Assembly (NCBI GenBank): GCA_034519525.1 | Contig: JAXHOJ010000032.1 | Coordinates: 35,648-99,647 of the forward strand | Reading direction: 5' to 3' | Origin: Gemmobacter sp034519525 | GTDB lineage: Bacteria; Pseudomonadota; Alphaproteobacteria; Rhodobacterales; Rhodobacteraceae | Length of the DNA: 64,000 bases | Shown here: positions 37,188 through 45,595 of the stretch, in pieces | Layout: each line of letters opens with the position of its first letter | Numbering within the stretch: position 1 is the first letter of the stretch | Notes under the pieces: generated by a model | Database searches by the model: none | Seen by the model: the letters and a program-made list of their open reading frames with translations, nothing else | Told to the model about the DNA's origin: nothing | Position numbers and translations under genes: made by a program

Positions 37188-38339
37188 ATGCAAGCCTTCA
37201 CCTTTGAAACCCCGGGTTCCCTGACTGTCGATTGGGGAGGCTCTGCCCGGCTGGGGCCGCTGATGGCGCAATGGACAGAGGCGCGGCGCCTGCTGGTGGT
37301 CACTGATGCCGGATTGCACCGGGCGGGGGTTCTGGCGCCTGCGCTGGCATCGCTGCAGGCGGCGGGGTTTGCCTGCACGCTGTTCGACGGCACGATGGCC
37401 GATCCGCCGGAAAGCGTGCTGCTGGATTGTGTGGCGCTGGGCCGGGCGGCCGGTGTCACGGCTGTGCTGGGTTTTGGTGGTGGGTCTTCGCTGGATGTGG
37501 CGAAACTGGCTGCGGTGCTGTTGGCCAGCGATCAGCCGCTGGCGGGGCTTTATGGCATCGGCAAGGTGCAGGGCACACGGCTGCCGCTGATCCAGATCCC
37601 CACCACTGCCGGAACCGGATCGGAGGTGACGAATATCACCATCCTCACCACCGGGGAGACCACCAAGATGGGCGTGGTGGCGCCGCAGCTTTATGCCGAT
37701 CATGTGTTGCTGGATGCCGCCTTGACCACAGGCTTGCCACCCTTGCAGACGGCGGCCACCGGCATTGACGCCATGGTGCACGCGATCGAGGCCTATACCA
37801 GCCGCCACCGCAAGAACCCGTTGTCCGACCTGTTCGCGCGTGAGGGGCTGCGGCTGCTGGCGCATAATCTGGTGGCGGCCTGCGCCGATGGTGGCAACCG
37901 TTCCGCGCGCGAAGCCATGCTGCTGGGGGCCTGCTATGCCGGGATGGCCTTTGCCAACAGCCCGGTCGCGGCGGTTCATGCGCTGGCCTATCCGCTGGGC
38001 GGGCATTTCCATCTGCCGCACGGGCTGACCAATGCGCTGATGCTGGACCCGGTGCTGGCGTTCAACCTGCCCGTCGCGGGCGGGCTTTATGGCGAACTGG
38101 CCGATCTGCTGCCCGGCCTTGCCGAGGAACCGGCAGATCCGGCACAGCGCTTTCTGGCACGGCTGCGTGATCTGATCGCGCGTTCGGGTGCGCCCCGCCG
38201 GCTGCGCGATGTGGGGGTGCCGGAGGATGCGCTGCCGATGCTGGCGCGTGATGCGATGAAGCAGACCCGTCTGCTGGACAACAACCCGGTTCCGGTGACC
38301 GAGGCGGATGCGCTGGCGCTTTACCGCGCGGCCTTCTGA
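37188..38339 (+). CDS. Iron-containing alcohol dehydrogenase
   Basis: 383 residues, second Fe-ADH of the window. GFGGGSSLDVAK, PTTAGTGSEVT, the metal helix GIDAMVHAIEAY and the later histidines in AVHALAYPLGG and LPHGLTN are intact, with LLDNNPVPV at the C-terminus. It lies after the urt terminator, so it probably has its own promoter or depends on read-through. Its 3' end overlaps the convergent LysR gene by 19 bases. It may work with the GMC oxidoreductase further on; substrate unknown. Confidence 0.88.
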   Translation: MQAFTFETPGSLTVDWGGSARLGPLMAQWTEARRLLVVTDAGLHRAGVLAPALASLQAAGFACTLFDGTMADPPESVLLDCVALGRAAGVTAVLGFGGGSSLDVAKLAAVLLASDQPLAGLYGIGKVQGTRLPLIQIPTTAGTGSEVTNITILTTGETTKMGVVAPQLYADHVLLDAALTTGLPPLQTAATGIDAMVHAIEAYTSRHRKNPLSDLFAREGLRLLAHNLVAACADGGNRSAREAMLLGACYAGMAFANSPVAAVHALAYPLGGHFHLPHGLTNALMLDPVLAFNLPVAGGLYGELADLLPGLAEEPADPAQRFLARLRDLIARSGAPRRLRDVGVPEDALPMLARDAMKQTRLLDNNPVPVTEADALALYRAAF

Positions 38340-39232
38340 TCGGGCAGCAACACGGGGGCCAATGCGGTGATCCTGTCCTGCAGGAACCGGATCACCGCGC
38401 GTTCGCGCCGCATCTGCCGCAGGTCACGATGGCAGGTCAGCCAGTAGTTGCGGCGCAGCGTGATCTGATCGGGCAAGACGGGCAGCAGATCATCCTGACC
38501 CGCCGCCAGATAATCGGGCAGCACGCACAGCCCCAGCCCGCGCCTTGTGGCCGAGAGCTGATTGAAGATGCTGGAGCTTTTGATACTGGCGCGCAGTGCC
38601 GGGTGCACCTCGTCCAGATAATCCAGCCCGGCGGCGAACAGCATTTCCTCGATATAGCCGATGAAGCGGTGGTTCAGCAGATCCTCGCGTGCTGTCAGCG
38701 GCGGGTGCTGTGCCAGATAGCTGCGTGATCCGTAAACCCGCAGGCTGTAGGGGCTGACCAGTTCCGAGAGGTAGGGGCCCTTGGTCACGGCATCCAGCGT
38801 CACCGTCACATCCGACTCGCGCCGCGACAGTGACAGCACTTGCGTCATGGTGATGAGATCCAGCGAGATGCGCGGAAAGGCCACCACAAAATCCGGCAGG
38901 ATCTGTTCGGAAAAGAAGGCGCCAAAGCCCTCGGGCACCGCCAGCCGCAGCACCCCGCCCAAGGGCGAGGCCGTATCCCCGGCAATGGCGATGCCTGCGG
39001 TGGCCTCTTCCATCCGCTCTGCCGCCTCGATCAACCGGCGCCCGGCGGCGGTCAGCGCATAGCCGCGCGGGTTGCGTTCGAACAGCCGCTGCCGCAGCGC
39101 CTGTTCCAGCCGGTCGATGCGCCGCGATACCGTGACATGCGAGGTGCCCAATTGCCGCGCCGCGCGCGTCAGCTGGCCATCCCGCGCCAGCGCCAGAAAG
39201 AATTGCAGATCATCCCAGCTGTAAGCGGCCAT
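38321..39232 (-). CDS. LysR-family regulator divergent from GMC oxidoreductase
   Basis: 303 residues from the chosen ATG (MAAYSWDDLQFF). N-terminal helix-turn-helix ARDGQLTRAARQLGTSHVTVS (quoted as QLTRAARQLG) and the linker helix RIDRLEQAL, then a LysR effector domain. An upstream ATG 14 codons earlier is possible, but family similarity starts at DDLQFFL. Divergent from the GMC gene, its likely target. Confidence 0.85.
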   Translation of the reverse strand: MAAYSWDDLQFFLALARDGQLTRAARQLGTSHVTVSRRIDRLEQALRQRLFERNPRGYALTAAGRRLIEAAERMEEATAGIAIAGDTASPLGGVLRLAVPEGFGAFFSEQILPDFVVAFPRISLDLITMTQVLSLSRRESDVTVTLDAVTKGPYLSELVSPYSLRVYGSRSYLAQHPPLTAREDLLNHRFIGYIEEMLFAAGLDYLDEVHPALRASIKSSSIFNQLSATRRGLGLCVLPDYLAAGQDDLLPVLPDQITLRRNYWLTCHRDLRQMRRERAVIRFLQDRITALAPVLLPDQKAAR

Positions 39233-39420
39233 CTCATGTTCATTTCTGTGCACATCCTGCCCGAAAACAATCATGCCCCGCCCCTTGCGTCAACCTCCAT
39301 GCCCAAGCATCCTGCAATCAACGCGGCAACGGAGGCTGCCGTGAACAGTTCTGAACATATGCCGGGCGGGGAGTCCGCGTGCCACAGGCGCGCCGGGCAG
39401 GGGCGCCGTGGAAGGATCGC

Positions 39421-41019
39421 ATGGAAAGCTATGATTATATCGTGATCGGGGCGGGCAGCGCGGGCTGCGTGCTGGCCAACCGGCTGTCGGCCGATCCGGG
39501 CACCCGCGTGCTGCTGCTGGAGGCGGGCGGGCGCGACAATTACCACTGGATCCATATCCCCGTCGGCTATCTGTACTGTATCGGCAATCCGCGCACCGAC
39601 TGGGGCTTTCGCACGCAGGCAGAGCCGGGGCTGAACGGGCGCAGCCTGCTCTATCCGCGTGGGCGGGTGCTGGGCGGCTGTTCGTCGATCAATGGCATGA
39701 TCTACATGCGGGGGCAGGCGCAAGATTATGACGGCTGGCGCCAGATGGGCTGCACCGGCTGGGGCTGGGAGGATGTGCTGCCGCTGTTCAAGGCGCAGGA
39801 GGATCACCACCGCGGTGCCAATGATCTGCATGGCGCCGGGGGTGAATGGCGGGTGGAAAAGGCCCGGGTGCGCTGGGATGTGCTGGATGCCTTTCTGGCG
39901 GCGTCAGAGCAGGCGGGCATCCCGCGCAGCGCCGATTTCAACACCGGCGACAATGAGGGTGGCGGGTATTTCGAGGTCAACCAGAGGTCGGGCATCCGCT
40001 GGAACACCTCGAAGGCGTTTCTGCGTCCGGTCCTGAGCCGTCCGAACCTGCGGGTGCTGACCGGCGCGCAGGCCGAACGGCTGATCGTCGAGGGCGGCGA
40101 GGTGCGTGGGGTGATCTTTCACCACGAGGGCCAGCGCAAAGAGGCACGGGCCGCCTGCGAAACCGTGCTGGCCGCCGGGGCCATCGGCTCGCCCCAGTTG
40201 CTGGAGCTTTCGGGCATCGGCCGGGGTTCTGTGCTGCAGCAGGCTGGGATCGCCCCGGTGGCAGAGGTGCCGGGGGTGGGGGAAAACCTGCAAGACCATC
40301 TGCAGCTGCGGCTGGTCTACAAGGTGCAGGGCGTGCCCACGCTGAACGAAAAGGCCAGCAGCCTGTGGGGCAAGGCCATGATCGGGCTGGAATATCTGCT
40401 GAAACGGTCGGGGCCGATGGCGATGGCGCCCAGCCAGCTGGGCATCTTCACCCGGTCGGGGCCAGACAAGGCCACAGCCGATCTGGAATATCACGTTCAG
40501 CCCGTCAGCCTGGATAAATTCGGTGATCCGGTGCATCCATTCCCGGCAATTACCGCCAGCGTCTGCAACCTGCGCCCGGAAAGCCGGGGATCGGTGCATG
40601 TGACAGGGCCTGATTTCCGCGCGCATCCGGCGATCCGGCCCAATTATCTGGCCACCGAGGGGGATCGCGCGGTGGCTGCGCGGTCGATCCGGCTGACACG
40701 GCAGATCGTGGCGCAACCGGCCTTCGCCCGCTTCAACCCCACAGAGTTCCGCCCCGGCCCATCCTATGACAGCGAGGCGGATCTGGTGAAAGCCGCGGGC
40801 GAGATCGGCACCACGATCTTCCACCCGGTCGGCACCTGCCGGATGGGCGCCGATGCGGATTCGGTTGTGGATACCCGGCTGAAGATGCGGGCGCTGGGCC
40901 GCCTGCGCATCGCCGATGCCTCGATCATGCCCATGATCACCAGCGGCAATACCAATTCGCCCACGGTGATGATTGCCGAAAAGGCGGCACGCATGATGCT
41001 GGAAGACGCGCGCGGCTGA
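39421..41019 (+). CDS. GMC-family FAD oxidoreductase (choline/alcohol dehydrogenase-like)
   Basis: 532 residues. FAD-binding VIGAGSAGCVLANRLS at the N-terminus, GGRVLGG-type GGCSSINGMIYMRG, the second GMC signature GAIGSPQLLELSGIG and C-terminal active-site HPVGTCRMG and GNTNSPTVM. BetA-like, but no betaine aldehyde dehydrogenase or bet regulator is next to it, so choline is not assured; other primary alcohols are possible. The start was chosen at MESYDYIVIGAG, where the family begins. Confidence 0.86.
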   Translation: MESYDYIVIGAGSAGCVLANRLSADPGTRVLLLEAGGRDNYHWIHIPVGYLYCIGNPRTDWGFRTQAEPGLNGRSLLYPRGRVLGGCSSINGMIYMRGQAQDYDGWRQMGCTGWGWEDVLPLFKAQEDHHRGANDLHGAGGEWRVEKARVRWDVLDAFLAASEQAGIPRSADFNTGDNEGGGYFEVNQRSGIRWNTSKAFLRPVLSRPNLRVLTGAQAERLIVEGGEVRGVIFHHEGQRKEARAACETVLAAGAIGSPQLLELSGIGRGSVLQQAGIAPVAEVPGVGENLQDHLQLRLVYKVQGVPTLNEKASSLWGKAMIGLEYLLKRSGPMAMAPSQLGIFTRSGPDKATADLEYHVQPVSLDKFGDPVHPFPAITASVCNLRPESRGSVHVTGPDFRAHPAIRPNYLATEGDRAVAARSIRLTRQIVAQPAFARFNPTEFRPGPSYDSEADLVKAAGEIGTTIFHPVGTCRMGADADSVVDTRLKMRALGRLRIADASIMPMITSGNTNSPTVMIAEKAARMMLEDARG

Positions 41020-41254
41020 ACCGCCAGTGTCGTCGCCGGAATGCCAGTCGGGGCGCAGGGCAATGATCTGATCGTACAGATCAACGCAGATCCGGCGGCT
41101 CATGCAGACCACTGAATAGCCGTATTTCCGCGGCAAGACGAAATCCGGTCGCGATGCAGGGGAAAGCCCTACACAAGGCCATATCCTGACACAGTCGCAA
41201 CGAGTAGCAAGCAAGCGCAATCAGGATGGCGGGTTTTTTGGCTGGTATCTGGCT

Positions 41255-41280
41255 GAAATCACGGAATTATCAATGATTTC
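41255..41280 (-). terminator. Hairpin downstream of tRNA-Ser
   Basis: GAAATCA / TGATTTC, a 7-base stem with a 12-base loop, starting 10 bases past the tRNA 3' end on the minus strand. A weak AT-rich terminator candidate. Confidence 0.4.
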
Positions 41281-41289
41281 AATGGCAAG

Positions 41290-41379
41290 TGGCGGAGACG
41301 AAGGGATTCGAACCCTCGAGACCCTTCCGGGCCTGCACCCTTAGCAGGGGTGTGCCTTCGACCACTCGGCCACATCTCC
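41290..41379 (-). tRNA. tRNA-Ser (anticodon GCU)
   Basis: 90 bases read on the minus strand, with CCA encoded. The acceptor GGAGATG pairs with CGTCTCC, the D-arm region is GGCCGAGTGGTCGAAGGC, the anticodon loop is CTGCTAA (anticodon GCT, reading AGC/AGU serine codons), a long variable arm is present, and the T-loop GGTTCGAATCC is canonical. The long variable arm and the discriminator G confirm a class II serine tRNA. Confidence 0.96.
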
Positions 41380-41380
41380 G

Positions 41381-41775
41381 TTGGCGGGTTTAGCGGCGCT
41401 GCGTCCTGTCTACAAGGGGGAAAATGTGGGCGCGGCAGTGGTGTGGCCATGAAAAGCATCGCCATGAAGCTGTCGGCCGACCGGGGCTGCCGGTTGCGTC
41501 GTGGCTTGGCGATGGCTGTCCGGGCTGGGGTTGTGCCGACCTCGTCGGGGCCTGTGCCCGATCAGGCCGACGATCCTCTGCTCGGGCGAAGTCGGCCTCA
41601 CCGCCCCTCCGGCGCGACAGGCAGTTTTGCGGTGTGTGGCACCAGTATTTGCAGCAGAACGATTGTCAGGTGACGTATGTGTTTGATGTCACTGCGTTCT
41701 TCAGGCTCACAGGATTGCCTCCAGTAGGCCTGCTGACCAGCAAGAATGATATTTCAGCGCCATGGATATCGCTTC
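41381..41775. other. Gene-poor stretch between tRNA-Ser and IS remnant
   Basis: About 395 bases. I find no recognisable ORF or RNA. It may hold the tRNA promoter next to 41380 and degraded mobile-element DNA towards the IS remnant. Confidence 0.45.
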
Positions 41776-42082
41776 ATGAGCAGAGAAAGGTGGGTTTCAT
41801 CGACACGCACCGGGATGCGCACCGGGATGCGCGCGGGGCCAAGCCGGGCTGCAGCGTGCAGCGGGTTGCCCCATCCACCTGCTATGAACATCTGCCCAGG
41901 CGGGGCAATCCGTCCCGGCTGCCAGATCCTGCCTGCCGGGATGGGGCGCTGCGCCCCGATATCCTTCGGGTGCTTGAAGAGAACTGGCGGGCCTATGGCA
42001 TCGGGAAGATCTGGCGGCAGCTTGGCCGCGTGGGTTTCGATGTCGCGCGATGCACGCTGGCACGGCTGATGAAGGGCATGGG
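41776..42082 (+). pseudogene. IS3-family transposase OrfB remnant (N-terminal part)
   Basis: After an ATG (MSRER) the frame slips, and the second frame reads KVGFIDTHRDA, PSTCYEHLPRR, then ALRPDILRVLEENWRAYG, GKIWRQLGR and DVARCTLARLMKGMG. This is the helical N-terminal region of IS3-family OrfB transposases. The DDE catalytic core is absent. A 12-base tandem copy of GCACCGGGATGC near 41813-41836 adds an extra HRDA. Sequence similarity ends abruptly after LMKGMG, where another, older gene fragment begins on the opposite strand. Confidence 0.78.
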
Positions 42083-42084
42083 CA

Positions 42085-42387
42085 GCGCCAAAATCCTCCG
42101 GTTCGCGCAGATAGGCCCGCAGCCCGGCCAGCGCCACATCATGGCCCACGGGCGTCTTCGTCCTTGGCGTCAATCCGCCAGGCCCGCACCGCATAGTGAC
42201 TGCGGGCCGCCAGACGGTGCCGGATCAACCGGCGCAGCGGTATCGTGGCCCGGTCTGTCAGCCTCTGATCCACGATCTGCGAACAGCCCGCCGCGCATCG
42301 CCAGGGGCCTGTCTGGCGGGTGTTGGGTCTGCCATGGCTGTGCCGCATGGCGCGCATCCCGCGCCTGTGCCCGCGCGGCCGCCGCAT
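42085..42387 (-). pseudogene. Unrecognised broken ORF downstream of mocR-type gene
   Basis: The ATG overlaps the stop of the MocR gene (TGATG), suggesting translational coupling. The frame gives 82 residues including LRRLIRHRLAARSHYAVRAW. One extra base near 42150 would let it continue as VGHDVALAGLRAYLREPEDF, which looks like real protein. It then runs into the IS remnant, so its 3' end seems to have been replaced. I do not recognise the family. Confidence 0.35.
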
Positions 42388-43760
42388 CAGCCCAGCCAGA
42401 TTTCCCCGTTCAGCGTATTGGCCAGAAAGGAAAGCCCCGCGCGCAGCCCTTCGCGGCCGATGGCGCCGCCCAGGCAGACCCGCACATGTTCGCCCGGCGG
42501 GCCCAGCACGGTAAAGGCATCCGACGGCATGATGCCGATGCCCAGCCCGTTCATCCGGCCCATCAGCTCGGCCCGGCTGACCCCTTCGGGCAGGCTGAGC
42601 CAGATGTTGAAGGCATGGCTGTCGGCCTTGAAGGCAAAGCCGTGCAGCAGTTCAGCGGCAATGGCCTGACGTGCGGCACTTTCGGCGCGGATGAAACGGC
42701 AGATCCGGTCTGCCGTACCATCCTCGATCCAGCGCGTCACCAGCGCCATGGACAGGGTGGAGGCCATGACATTGGTGACGCGCAGGGTCTGGGCCAGCTG
42801 ATAGGCCGCCCGGCTGTCCGGCGCGATGGTGAAGGCAAGGCGCAGCCCGGCCCCGATACATTTTGCCAGACCGCCGATATGCCAGGTCAGCTCGGGGGCC
42901 AGCGTGGCAAAGGGGGCAGGGGCGCCGGGCTGCACAAAGCCATAGGCATCATCTTCGATCAGCGGCAGCCCGTGACGCAGCAGGATCTCTGCGATCTCCA
43001 TCCGGCGCGGCGCGGGAATCGTCAGCGTGGTCGGGTTCTGCAGCGTCGGGTTCAGGTACAGGGCCTTCGGGCCATGGGCACGGATCGCGGCGGCCAGCGC
43101 TTCCGGCTGGATGCCCGCGTCATCCATCGGAACACCCACCAGCACCAGCCCTGCACGGGCCGCGATCGACCGCAGGCCGGGATAGGTTATCGCTTCGCAC
43201 AGGATGGTATCGCCGGGGGCGGCGAGGATGTTCAGCACTGCCGTCATCGTCGCATGGGCGCCCGGTGTCACGGCGATCCGGTCCAGATTGGGCACCATGC
43301 CGCGCATTGAAAGCCAGGACAGCGCCGCAGACCTGTCCATCTCGGACCCGGTGGTGGATTGATAGCGCAGCAGCGGCACCAGATCGGCGGCCACGGTTTC
43401 CAGCCCGGCCCGCATCGCCGCCAGCAGCGCGGGGTCATCCGGTTCGGGCGGCAGGTTCATCGACAGATCCTGTTCGCGGGCGCGGCGCGGATCGGCGGAG
43501 GGGCTGTCGGGGTTGGTGCGGGCGCGCACAAAGGTGCCGCGGCCCACATGGCTTTCCACCAGTCCGCGCGATTGCGCCTCGGTATAGGCGCGGCTGATGG
43601 TGGTGAAATCCAGGCTCAGCAATTCGGCCAGCCGCCTTTGGGGCGGCAGCCGGTCCCCCGCAGACAGAAGGCCGCTGTCGGTGTCGCGTTCGATGGCATC
43701 CGCGATTTCCAGATAGCGCGGCTTGCCGCTTGTGCCGAAGGTTGGCACCCAGGTTTTCAT
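42387..43760 (-). CDS. MocR-type regulator (GntR helix-turn-helix plus aminotransferase domain)
   Basis: 457 residues. A GntR winged helix (YLEIADAIERD, LPPQRRLAELLSLDFTTISRAY, quoted in part) is joined to a fold-type I aminotransferase domain with YLNPTLQNPTT, LIEDDAYG and the PLP lysine in GGLAKCIGAGLRL. MocR proteins bind PLP and usually control the divergent gene. Here that gene is nitB of the Nit1C cluster, 260 bases away. The start was set at MKTWVPTF, since the frame upstream is non-conserved. Confidence 0.87.
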   Translation of the reverse strand: MKTWVPTFGTSGKPRYLEIADAIERDTDSGLLSAGDRLPPQRRLAELLSLDFTTISRAYTEAQSRGLVESHVGRGTFVRARTNPDSPSADPRRAREQDLSMNLPPEPDDPALLAAMRAGLETVAADLVPLLRYQSTTGSEMDRSAALSWLSMRGMVPNLDRIAVTPGAHATMTAVLNILAAPGDTILCEAITYPGLRSIAARAGLVLVGVPMDDAGIQPEALAAAIRAHGPKALYLNPTLQNPTTLTIPAPRRMEIAEILLRHGLPLIEDDAYGFVQPGAPAPFATLAPELTWHIGGLAKCIGAGLRLAFTIAPDSRAAYQLAQTLRVTNVMASTLSMALVTRWIEDGTADRICRFIRAESAARQAIAAELLHGFAFKADSHAFNIWLSLPEGVSRAELMGRMNGLGIGIMPSDAFTVLGPPGEHVRVCLGGAIGREGLRAGLSFLANTLNGEIWLG

Positions 43761-43944
43761 CTCAGGCTCCGATTTTGCGGCATTGACTGCATTTGTATGC
43801 ATCTGCGCCGCAGCGCAAAATGGCAAGGCGATTCTGCGCTTTCCGGGCGATCAAAGTCAAAACCCGCCTCCATTTCCCCCGGAACGCCGGTTTTGGCGCC
43901 TGATCCTTCATCGGCGTATGCATCATTGCCATTTTATTGTATGG

Positions 43945-43973
43945 ATAATTGATTATCGATTTGATCGGATCAA
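43945..43973. promoter_or_regulatory. Palindromes in the mocR-nitB intergenic region
   Basis: ATAAT-TG-ATTAT (43945-43956) and TTGATC-G-GATCAA (43961-43973) lie side by side in an AT-rich stretch that ends 48 bases before nitB. Likely promoter/operator for the nit operon; the binding protein is presumably the MocR regulator. Confidence 0.5.
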
Positions 43974-44020
43974 TCTGCGATGCACCCTGAGTCAGCGCTG
44001 ATCGCAAACAGGAGAAACAG

Positions 44021-44503
44021 ATGCCCGCAGTGACCAAGGAAGCCCACAAGCCCGGCGATGTCTTCGTCGATTACGAAAGCAAGGTGTTCGAAGATGTGAA
44101 GGCCGATCCGGGCGAAAAGGCGCTGGTGACCTTTCACACCATGGCCTTCGAAGGCTCGATCGGGCTGGTGAACATCCTCAACGCCATCCGCCTGACCAAG
44201 AAGGGCTATGAAACCTCGATCCTGCTTTATGGTCCCGGTGTTCTGCTGGGCGTGCAGCGCGGCTTTCCCAGGATCGGTGACGAGGCCTTTCCGGGCCACC
44301 AGAATTTCAACAAGAATCTGGAACGGTTCATGTCGGAAGGCGGCAAGGTCTATGCCTGCCGGTTCGCGCTGCAGGCGCTTTACGGCACGGGCGAGCCTGC
44401 GCTGATCCCCGGCATCACGCCGATCATGCCGCAGGATGTGCTGGACTGCATCCTGCTGCACAAGAAGGCCAATGCCGTCATCATCGACACCTGGACCGTC
44501 TGA
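44021..44503 (+). CDS. nitB: Nit1C cluster protein, MSMEG_0572/Sll0783 family
   Basis: 160 residues, small conserved protein of the nitrogen-starvation-induced Nit1 cluster. Recognised by the HTMAFEGSIGLVNILNAIRL region (quoted as FEGSIGLVNI), LYGPGVLLGVQRGFP and the C-terminal LLHKKANAVIIDTW. Biochemical role unknown; it is always near the Nit1 nitrilase. AGGAGAAA precedes the ATG. First gene of the operon, separated from nitC by two tandem hairpins. Confidence 0.87.
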   Translation: MPAVTKEAHKPGDVFVDYESKVFEDVKADPGEKALVTFHTMAFEGSIGLVNILNAIRLTKKGYETSILLYGPGVLLGVQRGFPRIGDEAFPGHQNFNKNLERFMSEGGKVYACRFALQALYGTGEPALIPGITPIMPQDVLDCILLHKKANAVIIDTWTV

Positions 44504-44511
44504 TCCCGGCA

Positions 44512-44571
44512 GGCCCGCCCTCCGGCGGGCCCCCCCAGCCCATTGCCCGCAGGCCCGCCCCTCGGCGGGCC
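44512..44571 (+). repeat. Two tandem GGCCCGCC hairpins between nitB and nitC
   Basis: GGCCCGCC-CTCC-GGCGGGCC (44512-44531) and GGCCCGCC-CCTC-GGCGGGCC (44552-44571), the same hairpin repeated exactly 40 bases apart with different four-base loops. They fill the only sizeable gap in the operon. They may set the ratio of nitB to the downstream genes by partial termination or by stabilising the 3' end. Confidence 0.7.
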
Positions 44572-44593
44572 ACCCCTTGCCAAAGGACGTGCC

Positions 44594-45595
44594 ATGCCCC
44601 CGAAACCCGTTATCCGCGCCGCCGCCGTGCAGATTGCGCCCGATCTGACCTCGCGTGCAGGCACCATGGAAAAGGTGCTGAACGCGATTGCCGATGCCGC
44701 TGACAAGGGCGCAGAGTTCATCGTCTTTCCCGAAACCTTTGTGCCCTATTACCCCTATTTCAGCTTTGTCCTGCCGCCGGTCAGCCAGGGTGCCGAACAT
44801 CTGCGCCTGTATGACGAGGCGGTGGTCGTGCCCTCGCCCGAAACCCGCGCCGTGGCCGAAGCCGCGCGCAGACGCGGTGCCGTGGTGGTTCTGGGCGTGA
44901 ACGAACGGGATCATGGCTCGCTCTACAACACCCAGCTGATCTTCGATGCCGATGGCCGTCTGGTGCTGAAACGCCGCAAGATCACGCCAACCTATCATGA
45001 ACGCATGATCTGGGGGCAGGGCGATGGCGCCGGGTTGCAGGTGGTGGAAACCGCCGTGGGCCGGGTGGGGGCGCTGGCCTGCTGGGAACATTACAATCCG
45101 CTGGCCCGCTATGCGCTGATGACCCAGCACGAAGAAATCCACGCGGCCCATTTCCCCGGCAGTCTGGTTGGCCCGATCTTTGGCGAACAGATCGAGGTGA
45201 CGATGCGCCATCACGCGCTGGAGGCGGGCTGTTTCGTCGTCAATGCCACCGGCTGGCTGACCGAGGACCAGATCGCCAGCATCCATCCCGACCCGAAACT
45301 GCAAAAGGGCCTGCGCGATGGCTGCATGACCTGCATCATCACCCCCGAAGGCCGCCATGCCGTGCCGCCGCTGACCCAGGGCGAAGGCATCCTGATTGCG
45401 GATCTGGACATGAAGCTAGTGACAAAACGCAAGCGCATGATGGACAGCGTGGGCCATTATGCCCGCCCCGAGCTGCTGCGCCTGCTGCATGACCGCCGCC
45501 CCGCCAGCCCCTGTGATGCCAGCCCCCGCGATGCCGCTTTCTGGCCAGACCGGGCATCCGAACCCCATCCCCATGAGGAGCCGTCCGATGCATGA
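44594..45595 (+). CDS. nitC: Nit1 nitrilase (Sll0784 / Nit6803 family)
   Basis: 333 residues. The Glu-Lys-Cys triad of the nitrilase superfamily is present: E47 in FPETF, K129 in RRKITPTYHE and C163 in ACWEHYNP. The family hydrolyses nitriles to acid plus ammonia, and in Nit1C clusters it is required for growth on cyanide as nitrogen source (known for other bacteria). The extra C-terminal 25-30 residues, rich in Pro and Asp, are variable. The stop overlaps the next gene by 8 bases. Confidence 0.92.
   Translation: MPPKPVIRAAAVQIAPDLTSRAGTMEKVLNAIADAADKGAEFIVFPETFVPYYPYFSFVLPPVSQGAEHLRLYDEAVVVPSPETRAVAEAARRRGAVVVLGVNERDHGSLYNTQLIFDADGRLVLKRRKITPTYHERMIWGQGDGAGLQVVETAVGRVGALACWEHYNPLARYALMTQHEEIHAAHFPGSLVGPIFGEQIEVTMRHHALEAGCFVVNATGWLTEDQIASIHPDPKLQKGLRDGCMTCIITPEGRHAVPPLTQGEGILIADLDMKLVTKRKRMMDSVGHYARPELLRLLHDRRPASPCDASPRDAAFWPDRASEPHPHEEPSDA

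Noticed and set aside
41000..41450. Integrative element attachment site at tRNA-Ser
   Set aside because: No integrase gene and no repeat of the tRNA 3' end were found in the window.
43761..44020. Sigma-54 promoter for the nit operon
   Set aside because: I searched by eye for GG-N10-GC with TGGC/TTGC elements and found no convincing match.
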